A stretch of DNA of 64,000 nucleotides from CAMFLJ01 sp965279255 (GTDB lineage Bacteria; Actinomycetota; Acidimicrobiia; Acidimicrobiales; Acidimicrobilacustridaceae), in contig OZ257146.1 of the NCBI GenBank assembly GCA_965279255.1, positions 3,348,001 through 3,412,000 on the forward strand. The letters are read 5' to 3'. How positions within the stretch are numbered: position 1 is the stretch's first letter; every line of letters begins with the position of its first letter. Below the pieces are notes generated by a model. That model ran no database searches. It saw only the letters and a list, made by a program, of their open reading frames with translations, and was not told the origin of the DNA. Positions 1 to 7,800 of this stretch are shown piece by piece. A program made the position numbers and the translations under genes.

Positions 1-1
1 C

Positions 2-286
2 GGCAGCGTGATCCCGGACCCGACGGCCACCTCCCCCGAGACGACGGCTGACGCCGCCGCCGCCGGGACGACGGCGGAGACCACCCCCGACGGCAGCATC
101 GTGTCCGCCGAGGGCGTCGAAGAAGCCGACGGCGAGCTGGCCTCGTCGACCTCGGGCGACAGCAGTGGGGGCGGCGTCAACGGCGTGCTCATCGGAGGCG
201 TCGCGCTCCTCGTCCTCGTCGGGGTCGCCGGCGGCCTCGTCATCCGCTCCAGCCGACGCACCAGCGGAGGCGGCCCGGCCTCCTGA
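2..286 (+). CDS. C-terminally membrane-anchored protein (partial, 3' end)
   Basis: This is the 3' end of a gene entering from the left edge. The frame is open back to base 2, so no start can be assigned; an in-frame GTG at base 8 exists but need not be used. The visible residues form a Thr/Ala/Glu/Ser-rich low-complexity stretch, one hydrophobic segment of about 20 residues starting near VNGVLIGGVALL, and a short tail with three Arg. That order suits a surface protein with an extracytoplasmic stalk and a C-terminal membrane anchor. The functional domain is outside the window, so I give no function. Confidence 0.6.
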   Translation, partial: GSVIPDPTATSPETTADAAAAGTTAETTPDGSIVSAEGVEEADGELASSTSGDSSGGGVNGVLIGGVALLVLVGVAGGLVIRSSRRTSGGGPAS

Positions 287-301
287 CCCGAGGTCGCGAG
301 G

Positions 302-760
302 TCAGGCGACGGTGACGTCGAGGACCACGGCTAGGCGGTCGAGCAGCTGCTGCTCGGCGGGCTTCACGCCCTTGGCCGCACCGGCCACGGCGGTGGCGAT
401 GTCGAAGTACCACCGGCGCACCTGGGCGGACTCCTCGGCGGGGATGTGGGCCAGGCCCTTCACGGCGTTCTGCACGTCGGCGACGAGGCCGTCGACGATG
501 ACGTTCGGGGTGGCGCCCTTGTGCTGCTTGGCGTCGTGGCGGGCCTGCTTGTCCTTCGCGTCGGGGACGATGGCGGCGATGAGCTCGTCGGCCGGGCCCG
601 AGTGCGGCGGCATGGCCATGACCTTGGCGCCGGCGGCCGACTCCTTGACCATCGAGATGGGCCCGTGGTCGCCCACCATGGCGACGGCGAGCATGATCGC
701 CACCGGTGCGTCGGTGATGGCGTGCCACTGCTCGTCGGTGAAGGCGGAACGGTCGGTCAT
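302..760 (-). CDS. Conserved-looking hypothetical protein, 152 aa
   Basis: I do not recognise this protein. The ATG at 760 is chosen because GAGGAG lies about 8 nt upstream on the minus strand. The 152 residues look mostly helical. They begin with an FTDEQW stretch followed by a hydrophobic helix (APVAIMLAVAMVG), and they lack a signal peptide or a convincing membrane span. Third codon positions are almost all G or C, as in neighbouring genes, which supports coding. The gene is convergent with the partial gene to its left and divergent from the YihY-type gene to its right. A small all-helical cytoplasmic protein is the most that can be said. Confidence 0.6.
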   Translation of the reverse strand: MTDRSAFTDEQWHAITDAPVAIMLAVAMVGDHGPISMVKESAAGAKVMAMPPHSGPADELIAAIVPDAKDKQARHDAKQHKGATPNVIVDGLVADVQNAVKGLAHIPAEESAQVRRWYFDIATAVAGAAKGVKPAEQQLLDRLAVVLDVTVA

Positions 761-919
761 CTCTGGTCTCCTCGAACGGGGGTGGGTGCGACGCCGGAGG
801 CGGCGCACCGGACGATAGGTCCCCGAGCCGTCACCGCCACCCCACCCCCTCCCGTCGGCCGCCCATCCGACGGCCGGGTGCACCGGGGATGGCACGATGC
901 GCCCCGGAGGACGCCGCTG

Positions 920-1738
920 ATGAACCAGACCGGACGGGCCCGACGAGCGGTGTCGGTCGGCGTCGAGACGTGGCAGCGGGCGCGCGACGTCGACGCGCTG
1001 CTCGCCGCGGCCGGGGTCGCCTTCTTCGCCCTCCTCTCGGTGATCCCCGCCATGGGTGCGCTCATCGCGATCTACGGCCTCTTCGCCGACCCCAACGACG
1101 TGGCCAACGAGCTCGACGACCTCTTCGGCGAGAGCGTCGGGCCGGGCCGACAGTTCCTGCTCGACCAGCTCGAGCGCCTGACCAGCGCCAGCACCGGCTC
1201 GCTCACCGTCGCCGCGGTCGTCGCCGCGCTCGTGGCGTTGTGGTCGGCCTCCTCCGGCGTGCGACACCTGCTCGACGCGGTCGACGCCGCCTTCGGCCTC
1301 CCCCGGGCCTCGCTCGTGCGGGCACGGGCCCGCGGCCTGGTCGGCGTGTTCGTCCTCGTCGCGCTGGCCGCCGTCGTGGTGGCCCTGCTCGGCCTCGCCC
1401 CCGACCTCCCCGGATGGGTCTCGTGGCTGCGCTACCCGCTCGTGGTCGGCATCGTGCTGCTCGGCTGCGCGGTGCTCTACCGCCCCGGCGGCGCCACCGG
1501 GGCGGCCCCGCCCGGTGCGCTGGTGGCGACCACCATGTGGGTGCTCGGCTCCATCGGCCTGGCCGTGTACGTGGCGTGGGGCCCCGACCTCGAGGCGGCC
1601 TACGGCGCCTTCGCATCGGTGGCCGTGATCATGCTGTGGCTGTGGATCTGCGGCATCGCCCTGCTGGCCGGGGCCCACGTCACCGCGGTGCTCGCCGGCC
1701 GCCGCGCCACCGACGTCGAATGCGATCCGTCGATCTGA
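920..1738 (+). CDS. YihY/BrkB-family inner membrane protein
   Basis: This 272-aa protein has the layout of the YihY (formerly RNase BN/BrkB) membrane family. An N-terminal amphipathic region is followed by a first helix with the family-typical sequence AFFALLSVIPAMGALIAIYG near residues 35-55. About five more hydrophobic helices follow, ending near LWLWICGIALLAGAH. GGAGG at 906-910 supports the ATG at 920, and an earlier ATG at 889 is out of frame. Members are polytopic membrane proteins of uncertain transport function; none is a proven RNase. A strong hairpin terminator follows at 1751. Its neighbours give no functional hint. Confidence 0.8.
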   Translation: MNQTGRARRAVSVGVETWQRARDVDALLAAAGVAFFALLSVIPAMGALIAIYGLFADPNDVANELDDLFGESVGPGRQFLLDQLERLTSASTGSLTVAAVVAALVALWSASSGVRHLLDAVDAAFGLPRASLVRARARGLVGVFVLVALAAVVVALLGLAPDLPGWVSWLRYPLVVGIVLLGCAVLYRPGGATGAAPPGALVATTMWVLGSIGLAVYVAWGPDLEAAYGAFASVAVIMLWLWICGIALLAGAHVTAVLAGRRATDVECDPSI

Positions 1739-1750
1739 GGCCGGGCGCGA

Positions 1751-1780
1751 CGAGGGCCCGCCCTTCCGGGCGGGCCCTCG
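1751..1780. terminator. Hairpin terminator between convergent genes
   Basis: A perfect 13-bp stem (CGAGGGCCCGCCC with its complement) closes a TTCC loop. It lies 12 bases after one stop codon and 21 bases before the stop codon of the opposing gene. There is no T-tract on either side, as is usual in GC-rich actinomycetes, so a bidirectional role is inferred from position and stem strength. Confidence 0.75.
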
Positions 1781-1801
1781 TTCGATCCGTGTGCCGTGGC
1801 G

Positions 1802-3013
1802 TCAGGCCGGGCGGCGGGTGTTCAGCTCGGTGACGTTGTCGAGGAGGATGCGCTTGCGGTCCTCGTCGGAGAACACCTTGAGCTCGGGGACGTAGTCGAG
1901 CGGGTGCTCCATGCCCTCGATGTGGGGCCAGTCGGAGCCGAAGATCACGCGGTCGGTGCCCATGGCGTCGGCGGTCTCGCGCACGTCGTCCTCCCAGAAC
2001 GGGTTCATCCACACGTTCTGGCGGAAGAGCTCGACCGGGTCGGTGCCGAAGTAGCCGGGCATCTTGGCCGAGGCGCCGCGCATCTTCTTGAACAGGTCAC
2101 CGAGGAAGCCGGAGCCGTTCTCGACCGAGGCGAGGCGGATGTTCGGGAACCGCTCGAAGATCTTGTCGACCATGATCGACCCGAGGAAGTCGTAGATCGC
2201 CCGCTCGATGCCGATGTGGAGCATGCCGAGGTTGGGGCGGAACCCGCCGCTGAAGCTGGCGGAGAAGCCCTTCTCCGGGGCGTAGCCCTGCAGCGAGTAG
2301 CCGCTGTCGCCGGCGTGGACGACGACGGTGACGCCGGACTCGTTCACCCGGGCCCAGAAGGGGTCGAAGACCGGGTCGGCCGGGGCCAGCACGCCGTTGG
2401 CGGTGTACACGGGCGCCGGGCGCATCACGATCGTGCGGGCGTCGTGGTCGAGCGCCCACTCGAGCTCCTTGACCGCCCAGTCGACGTCGGCGAGGGAGAT
2501 GTACGGGCCGGCGAAGATGCGGTCCTGGTAGGCGAAGCCCCAGTCCTCCTCGAGCCACCGGTTGAAGGCGGTGAAGAGGTGGGTGACGGCCTCGGGGTCG
2601 TGCTTGAGGGGCTCCTCGTAGATCATCCCGAGGGTCGGGAAGAGCCACATCTTCTGGAGGCCGTGCTCGTCCATGGTGGCGAGGCGCGCGTCACGGTCGC
2701 GGTACGCGGGGTTGATGGGCTCGGGGCGACCCAGGTACTCGAGCGGGGACTTGCCCGAGGGGTTGCCGCGGAAGTAGTCGGCCATGGCGCCGGCGGGCGA
2801 CACCGGGTCGAAGGTGGGGTTGGTCACCGCACGGCTGACCTGGCCACCGATCACGTGGTACTTGCGCTTGCCGATCTGGCACCACTCGATGACGCGGGGC
2901 CCGAGCTTGGGATCGAGGTGGCGGGTGAACGCGTCCTCGGCCTCGTAGTAGTGGTTGTCGGCGTCGAACGGCTGGTAGCCGAGCTCGTTCGTGATCTCTT
3001 CGGCGTTGTACAT
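1802..3013 (-). CDS. Amidohydrolase-2 family metal-dependent hydrolase
   Basis: This 403-aa protein belongs to the amidohydrolase_2 (ACMSD/decarboxylase-like) family. It starts with FDADNHYYE (residues 16-24), the degenerate D-x-N/D-x-H metal-binding beginning of the family. HAGD follows in the middle and GSDWPH near the C-terminus, the latter carrying the catalytic Asp region. Such enzymes hydrolyse or decarboxylate aromatic or CoA-pathway intermediates in the cytoplasm; the substrate here is unknown. The gene runs in the same direction as the SDR gene upstream of it (gap 113 nt), so the two may be co-regulated. GGGGAGACACG before the start is a fair ribosome binding site. Confidence 0.85.
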   Translation of the reverse strand: MYNAEEITNELGYQPFDADNHYYEAEDAFTRHLDPKLGPRVIEWCQIGKRKYHVIGGQVSRAVTNPTFDPVSPAGAMADYFRGNPSGKSPLEYLGRPEPINPAYRDRDARLATMDEHGLQKMWLFPTLGMIYEEPLKHDPEAVTHLFTAFNRWLEEDWGFAYQDRIFAGPYISLADVDWAVKELEWALDHDARTIVMRPAPVYTANGVLAPADPVFDPFWARVNESGVTVVVHAGDSGYSLQGYAPEKGFSASFSGGFRPNLGMLHIGIERAIYDFLGSIMVDKIFERFPNIRLASVENGSGFLGDLFKKMRGASAKMPGYFGTDPVELFRQNVWMNPFWEDDVRETADAMGTDRVIFGSDWPHIEGMEHPLDYVPELKVFSDEDRKRILLDNVTELNTRRPA

Positions 3014-3126
3014 CGTGTCTCCCCGCGTGTGACGGAATCGGCACCAATCGAGCCGCTTGTGTCACATGTTAGGGGCACCACCCGGCGAACGCACCATCGG
3101 GCCGGCGATCTACCGGGTCGGTCGGC

Positions 3127-3927
3127 TCAGTCGCTGAGGTCGGGGACCCACACCGCGCCGTTGATGTGGCTGCCGCCGTCGGCGAACAGGGTGTTGCCGG
3201 TGAGGTAGCAGGAGTCCTCGCTGGCGAGGAAGAAGGCGATGGGGGCGATCTCGGTCTCCGGGTCGCCGAGGTGGCCCATCGGGTTGGCCGCCTCCGACTC
3301 CCGGGCCATCTCGGGCGCCATCTGCTCGAACATGCGGAACGAGGTGGTCTTGGCGCCCGGGCAGATCACGTTGGCGGTGATCCCGAAGCCGGCCCACTCG
3401 CGAGCGGCGGTGCGCGTCAGCGAACGCAGCGCCTCCTTGGTGGAGTTGTAGTGGACGGAGCCCATGTGGGCGTTCACGCCGTTGAGCGAGCAGATGTTGA
3501 CGATCCGGCCCCAGCCCGCCTCCCGCATGTGCGGGAACGAGGCCTTCATGGCCCAGAACGGGCCCATCACGTTCATCAGCCAGGCGTGCTCCATCGCCGA
3601 GTCGGGCATCTTGTCGACCCGCTTGAGCCCGGCCTGGTCACCGCCCCAGGCGTTGTTCACGAGGATGTCGAGGCGACCCCACCGCTCGACCGCGGCGGCG
3701 ATCATCGCCTCGTTGTCGGCCTGCTGGGTGGCGTCGGTGTGGAGGAACACGGCCTCGGTGCCGAAGTCGCGGGTGAGCTCCTCGGCCACCGCGGCGCCGT
3801 TGTCGTCGTTGATCTCCGCGACCACGACCCGGGCGCCCTCCTGGGCGTAGCGACGGGCGATGCCGTGGCCGATGCCGTCGCCGGCACCCGTGATCACCGC
3901 GACGCGGTCCTGCAGACGCTTGTCCAT
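3127..3927 (-). CDS. Short-chain dehydrogenase/reductase (classical SDR)
   Basis: This 266-aa NAD(P)-dependent oxidoreductase shows the classical SDR marks. The cofactor motif TGAGDGIG lies at residues 13-20, NNAW (instead of the usual NNAG) at 91-94, and the catalytic triad is S147, Y160 and K164 (HYNSTK). The ATG at 3927 is preceded by AGGGGG. Substrate is not predictable; neighbours (an amidohydrolase, a QOR2-like reductase, an esterase) suggest small-molecule catabolism. The gene is divergent from the gene at 4092, and the shared 164-bp gap holds a possible operator. Confidence 0.88.
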   Translation of the reverse strand: MDKRLQDRVAVITGAGDGIGHGIARRYAQEGARVVVAEINDDNGAAVAEELTRDFGTEAVFLHTDATQQADNEAMIAAAVERWGRLDILVNNAWGGDQAGLKRVDKMPDSAMEHAWLMNVMGPFWAMKASFPHMREAGWGRIVNICSLNGVNAHMGSVHYNSTKEALRSLTRTAAREWAGFGITANVICPGAKTTSFRMFEQMAPEMARESEAANPMGHLGDPETEIAPIAFFLASEDSCYLTGNTLFADGGSHINGAVWVPDLSD

Positions 3928-3978
3928 GTCAGCCCCCTGGCCCGGTCGCCTCCGGATCGGCGACCACGGCGAGCAGAC

Positions 3979-3997
3979 TAGTTCACATTGCCAACTA
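3979..3997. promoter_or_regulatory. Possible operator in a divergent intergenic region
   Basis: TAGTT and AACTA form a 5-bp inverted repeat with a 9-bp spacer, in the AT-richest part of the gap between the SDR gene (start 3927) and the QOR2-like gene (start 4092). Such QOR2 genes often have a nearby HxlR- or MarR-type regulator, but none is adjacent here. The repeat is short, so this is a weak call. Confidence 0.25.
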
Positions 3998-4091
3998 CCT
4001 GGCGAGCGGCCCCGGGAAGCTTCAGCGCGCAAGGAGTGTTGCAGGTGCCTGCGCCGCTGAACGCCAGCGGCCCGCAGCCAGGAGGCCCCCC

Positions 4092-4964
4092 ATGTCCCTC
4101 GTCGTCACCGGTGCAACCGGCCAGCTCGGCCACCTCGTCGTCGAGTCCCTGCTCGACGCCGGCGTTCCCGCCAACCGCATCGTCGCCGGGGGCCGCAACC
4201 TCGACGCGGTGCGGGACCTCGCCGCCCGGGGCGTCGACGTGCGTCGCATCGACTACTCCGACCCGAGCTCGCTGGCCACCGGCCTCGCCGGGGCCGAGAA
4301 GGTGCTGATCGTGTCGGGCACCGAGTTCGGCCTGCGCGTCGACCAGCACACCGCGGTGGCCCAGGCCGCCCTCGACGCCGGTGCCCGGCACCTCGCCTAC
4401 ACGAGCGCGCCGCACGCCCCCACCACCTCGATGCGCCTCGCCCACGAGCACGCCGGCACCGAGGCCGCCCTCACCGCACTGGGTGCCCCGCTCACGCTCC
4501 TGCGCAACGGCTGGTACTTCGAGAACTACACCAGCCAGCTGCCGGTGATCCTCGAGCACGGCGCCGTGGTGCGGGCCACGAGCACGGGCCGGGTGAGCGG
4601 CGCCGACCGCGCCGACTACGCAGCGGCCGCGGCCGCAGTGCTCACCGGCGAGGGCCACGAGGGCGCGATCTACGAGCTCGGCGGCGACGCCTCGTTCACC
4701 CTCCCGGAGTTCGCGGCCGTGGTGGCCGACGTGTCCGGACGTGACATCGCCTTCCAGCAGGTGACGGTGGCCGAGCTGACCGCGATCCTCGTCGGGGCCG
4801 GACTGCCCGAGCCCGTCGCCGAGGTCATCGCCGACGTCGACCGGGCCACCGACGCCGGCGAGCTGCTCGTCGAGACCGGTGACCTGTCGCGGCTCATCGG
4901 CCGGCCCACCGGCACCCTCCGCGCCGCGGTCGAGTCGGCCTACGCCGCCCTCACCGCCGTCTGA
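4092..4964 (+). CDS. QOR2/NmrA-like NAD(P)H-binding oxidoreductase
   Basis: This 290-aa atypical SDR resembles NAD(P)H:quinone oxidoreductase type 2 (E. coli YtfG) and NmrA-like proteins. The N-terminus SLVVTGATGQLGHLVVESLL carries the extended-SDR glycine motif. The LRNGWYFENY stretch near residues 137-146 is typical of this family. No classical YxxxK pair is evident, as expected for these proteins, which reduce quinones or sense NADP(H). The start follows CAGGAGGCCCCCC, a good ribosome binding site. The gene is convergent with the esterase gene, with only 16 nt between the stops. Confidence 0.82.
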   Translation: MSLVVTGATGQLGHLVVESLLDAGVPANRIVAGGRNLDAVRDLAARGVDVRRIDYSDPSSLATGLAGAEKVLIVSGTEFGLRVDQHTAVAQAALDAGARHLAYTSAPHAPTTSMRLAHEHAGTEAALTALGAPLTLLRNGWYFENYTSQLPVILEHGAVVRATSTGRVSGADRADYAAAAAAVLTGEGHEGAIYELGGDASFTLPEFAAVVADVSGRDIAFQQVTVAELTAILVGAGLPEPVAEVIADVDRATDAGELLVETGDLSRLIGRPTGTLRAAVESAYAALTAV

Positions 4965-4980
4965 CCCCGGGACGCGACGG

Positions 4981-5928
4981 CTACGGCGCCTGCACCTGGC
5001 GTCGTAGCCAGTCGCGCCGGTCGACCGCCGCGTTCTTCACGACCGGGTGGTCGACGAACGCCTGGAACCCGTGGGGCAGCCCCGGGTACATGTGCAGCTC
5101 GGTGGGCACACCGGCCGCGGCGAGGCGCTGCGCGTGGGCGAGCGTCTCGTCGCGGAAGCCGTCGGCCGTGCCGACCGAGAGGAACGTGGGCGGGAGCCCG
5201 GCGGGGTCGGCCACCCGGGCCGGGGCCGCCTCGGCGGGCACGTCGGCGCCGTAGAGGTCGCCGAGGTACGAACGCCAGCCGAAGGTGTTGGACACCGTCG
5301 ACCAGATGAGGAGGTCGTCGGTGGTCGCCGACTCGGTGATCTGGCGGTCGTCGAGCATCGGGGTCTCGAGGAGCTGGAACGCCAGGCTCGGCCCGCCGTT
5401 GTCGCGGAGCCGGATGGCGAGCCCGGCGGCCAGGCCGGCACCGGCGCTGATGCCGAAGACGCCGAGGCGGTCGAGGTCGATGCCGAGCTCGTCGGCGTGC
5501 TCGACCGCCCACATCAGGCCTCGCTCGCAGTCGTCGAGCGGCGCAGGGAACGGGAACTCGGGGGCGAGGCGGTACTCGACCGACACGCCCATGACGCCCA
5601 GCTCCTGGCACCAGGCCTCGAAGGTGCTGTCGTCCATGTCGTAGCTGCCGAGGATCATGCCGCCGCCGTGGATGGCGAAGACGCAGGGCAGCGGGCCCTC
5701 GACGCCACGGGGGCGGTGCACCCGCACGGGCACCGGGTGGTCGCCCGGAACCAGGTGGTCGGTGCGCTCGACGGCCTCGGTGGAGCCCATGGCCACGATG
5801 GTCTGGGCCATGCCGGCGCGGATCGCGCCCAGGACCTCCGGGCTGGTGATGTCGGGCAGGGAGAAGGCCCCCAGCATGGAGGTGAGGCCGGGGTCGAGGA
5901 GGCTGGTTCCGTCGGGTGTCGCGGTCAT
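4981..5928 (-). CDS. Alpha/beta hydrolase of the hormone-sensitive-lipase (HSL) type
   Basis: The 315-aa protein has the full HSL-family signature. The oxyanion HGGG is at residues 87-90, the nucleophile S161 in GISAG, the acid is D256 (GTADGF), and the base is H286 (LPHGF). It is a cytoplasmic carboxylesterase or lipase acting on small acyl esters. The upstream region lacks a Shine-Dalgarno sequence but has GACGAT six bases before the ATG, so the mRNA may be leaderless. The gene is divergent from the amidohydrolase gene at 6026. Confidence 0.88.
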   Translation of the reverse strand: MTATPDGTSLLDPGLTSMLGAFSLPDITSPEVLGAIRAGMAQTIVAMGSTEAVERTDHLVPGDHPVPVRVHRPRGVEGPLPCVFAIHGGGMILGSYDMDDSTFEAWCQELGVMGVSVEYRLAPEFPFPAPLDDCERGLMWAVEHADELGIDLDRLGVFGISAGAGLAAGLAIRLRDNGGPSLAFQLLETPMLDDRQITESATTDDLLIWSTVSNTFGWRSYLGDLYGADVPAEAAPARVADPAGLPPTFLSVGTADGFRDETLAHAQRLAAAGVPTELHMYPGLPHGFQAFVDHPVVKNAAVDRRDWLRRQVQAP

Positions 5929-6025
5929 GGCGCCATCGTCGCATCCCCGGGGAGGCCGTGCCTTCGGTCACGACCGCCGGAGGGTGCCACCATGGCGGGG
6001 TCATCCACGACGAGGGGGAGCTCCC

Positions 6026-7741
6026 GTGCTCGATCTGATCATCCGCGGCGGCGACGTCGTCGACGGCACCGGCGCGGCCCGCCGCCGCGCCGACGTCGGC
6101 GTGAAGGACGGGCGCATCGTCGCCATCGGCCAGGTCGACGGCGAGGCCGCCCGCACCATCGACGCCACCGGCAAGGTCGTCGCCCCCGGCTTCGTCGACG
6201 TGCACACCCACTTCGACGCACAGATCTTCTGGGACGGCGCCCTCACCCCCTCGCCCCTGCACGGCGTCACCACCGTGCTCGCCGGCAACTGCGGCTTCAC
6301 CATCGCCCCGCTGTCCGACGACCCGTCCGACGGCGACTACCTCATGCGCATGCTCGCCCGCGTCGAGGGCATGCCCCTCGAGTCGCTGCGCACCGGGGTG
6401 CCGTGGTCGTGGCGCACCACCGCCGAGTACCTCGACGCCCTCGAGGGCCGGGTCGGCGTGAACGTCGGGATGATGGTGGGCCACTCCGCCATCCGCCGCA
6501 TCGTGATGGGGGGCGACGCCAACCAGCGCCCCGCCACCGACGACGAGGTCACGGCCATGGGCCGGCTCCTCCACGACGGCCTCGAGGCCGGGGGCATCGG
6601 CTTCTCGTCGTCGTGGGCCCGCACCCACAACGACGCCGACGGCCAGATGGTGCCGTCGCGGTATGCCACCGAGCAGGAGCTCGTCGAGCTGTGCCGCGTC
6701 GCCGGCCAGCACGAGGGCACGTCGCTCGAGTTCCTCCCGATGGTCGGGCCGTTCGAGCCGTGGGCCAAGGAGCTCATGGCCGACATGTCGGCCGCCGCCC
6801 AGCGCCCGCTCAACTGGAACATCCTCGTGATCAACGCGCTGAGCGCGCCGAACATCGAGAACCAGCTCTCCGCCGGCGACGTCGCCCGGGCCAAGGGCGG
6901 CAAGGTCGTGGCCCTCACCATCCCGAAGCCGTTCGGCATCCGCCTCTCGTTCGCCGCCGGCTTCGTGCTCGACGCTCTGCCCGGCTGGGAGCACGTGATG
7001 ACGCTGCCCAAGGCCGAGAAGGCGGCGATCCTCGCCGACCCGGTGGCCCGCAAGAAGCTCGACGAGCAGGCCAAGTCGCCCGGGCCCATGGTCGGGCTGG
7101 CCGACTGGACCACGAAGCGCATCTTCGACGTCGTGCAGCCGGAGAACCGGCAGTACGTCGGGCGCACCATCGGCGAGATCGCCACCGAGCAGGGCCGTGA
7201 CCCGTTCGACGTGCTGTGCGACATCTCGCTCTCCGACGACCTGCTGACGAGCTTCGGGCCCGACGCCCCCACCTCCACCGACGACGAGTGGAAGCTCCGC
7301 CTCGACGTGTGGCGCGACGGCCGGGCCGTGATCGGCGCCTCCGACGCCGGCGCCCACCTCGACATGCTCGCCACCTTCAACTACTCCACCGTGCTGCTCG
7401 GGGAGGCCGTCCGCGAGAAGGGCCTGCTGCCGCTCGAGGAGGCCGTGCACATGATCACCGACGTGCCGGCGCAGCTCTACGGCCTCGTCGACCGCGGACG
7501 CCTCGAGGTCGGCCACCACGCCGACATCGTGGTCTTCGACCCCGCCACCATCGACACCGACGCGGCCTCGCTGCGCACCGATCTCCCCGGTGGCGCCGCC
7601 CGCCTCTACGCCGGCTCGAGCGGCGTCGAGCACGTCGTGGTCAACGGCCGGGCCATCGTCGCCGACGGCGAGATCACCGCCGACCGCCCCGGCGCGGTGC
7701 TGCGCTCGGGCCGCGACACCCGCACCCCCTCGCTCGACTGA
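6026..7741 (+). CDS. Amidohydrolase-3 family, N-acyl-D-amino-acid deacylase-like
   Basis: The 571-aa protein matches the D-aminoacylase/amidohydrolase_3 group. A small beta-sandwich start (LIIRGGDVVDGTG) leads into GFVDVHTHFDAQ, with the metal-binding HTH at residues 60-62. Near the end are GASDAGAHLDM, with the catalytic Asp, and a second beta-sandwich part ending in VVVNGRAIV. These enzymes cleave N-acyl-D-amino acids or related cyclic amides; the substrate is not known here. The GTG at 6026 is preferred because GAGGGGGAG ends 6 nt before it, while the nearby ATG at 5992 is out of frame. The IS element begins 60 bp after the stop. Confidence 0.85.
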   Translation: MLDLIIRGGDVVDGTGAARRRADVGVKDGRIVAIGQVDGEAARTIDATGKVVAPGFVDVHTHFDAQIFWDGALTPSPLHGVTTVLAGNCGFTIAPLSDDPSDGDYLMRMLARVEGMPLESLRTGVPWSWRTTAEYLDALEGRVGVNVGMMVGHSAIRRIVMGGDANQRPATDDEVTAMGRLLHDGLEAGGIGFSSSWARTHNDADGQMVPSRYATEQELVELCRVAGQHEGTSLEFLPMVGPFEPWAKELMADMSAAAQRPLNWNILVINALSAPNIENQLSAGDVARAKGGKVVALTIPKPFGIRLSFAAGFVLDALPGWEHVMTLPKAEKAAILADPVARKKLDEQAKSPGPMVGLADWTTKRIFDVVQPENRQYVGRTIGEIATEQGRDPFDVLCDISLSDDLLTSFGPDAPTSTDDEWKLRLDVWRDGRAVIGASDAGAHLDMLATFNYSTVLLGEAVREKGLLPLEEAVHMITDVPAQLYGLVDRGRLEVGHHADIVVFDPATIDTDAASLRTDLPGGAARLYAGSSGVEHVVVNGRAIVADGEITADRPGAVLRSGRDTRTPSLD

Positions 7742-7764
7742 CGTCACCGGCCGTCCGAACACTC

Positions 7765-7778
7765 CCGTTCTGGTGGAG
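7765..7778 (+). repeat. Left arm of an intergenic palindrome split by the IS
   Basis: CCGTTCTGGTGGAG here is the exact reverse complement of 9154-9167 on the far side of the insertion sequence. Without the IS and one copy of its target duplication, the arms would flank CCCCC...GGGGG and form one long hairpin after the amidohydrolase stop codon. Position suggests it was that gene's terminator. Confidence 0.7.
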
Positions 7779-7783
7779 GTCCA

Positions 7784-7800
7784 CCCCCCGATTCCGGGGG
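7784..7800 (+). repeat. Left copy of the 17-bp target-site duplication
   Basis: CCCCCCGATTCCGGGGG directly abuts the left IS end and is repeated exactly at 9132-9148 abutting the right end. An identical direct repeat on both sides is what transposition leaves behind. Its own C6/G5 inverted arms formed the core of the interrupted palindrome. Confidence 0.9.

Noticed and set aside
3028..3066. TGTGAC and GTCACA separated by 27 bp upstream of the amidohydrolase gene, as a possible CRP/TetR site
   Set aside because: The halves are too far apart for one dimer site and too short to be significant alone.
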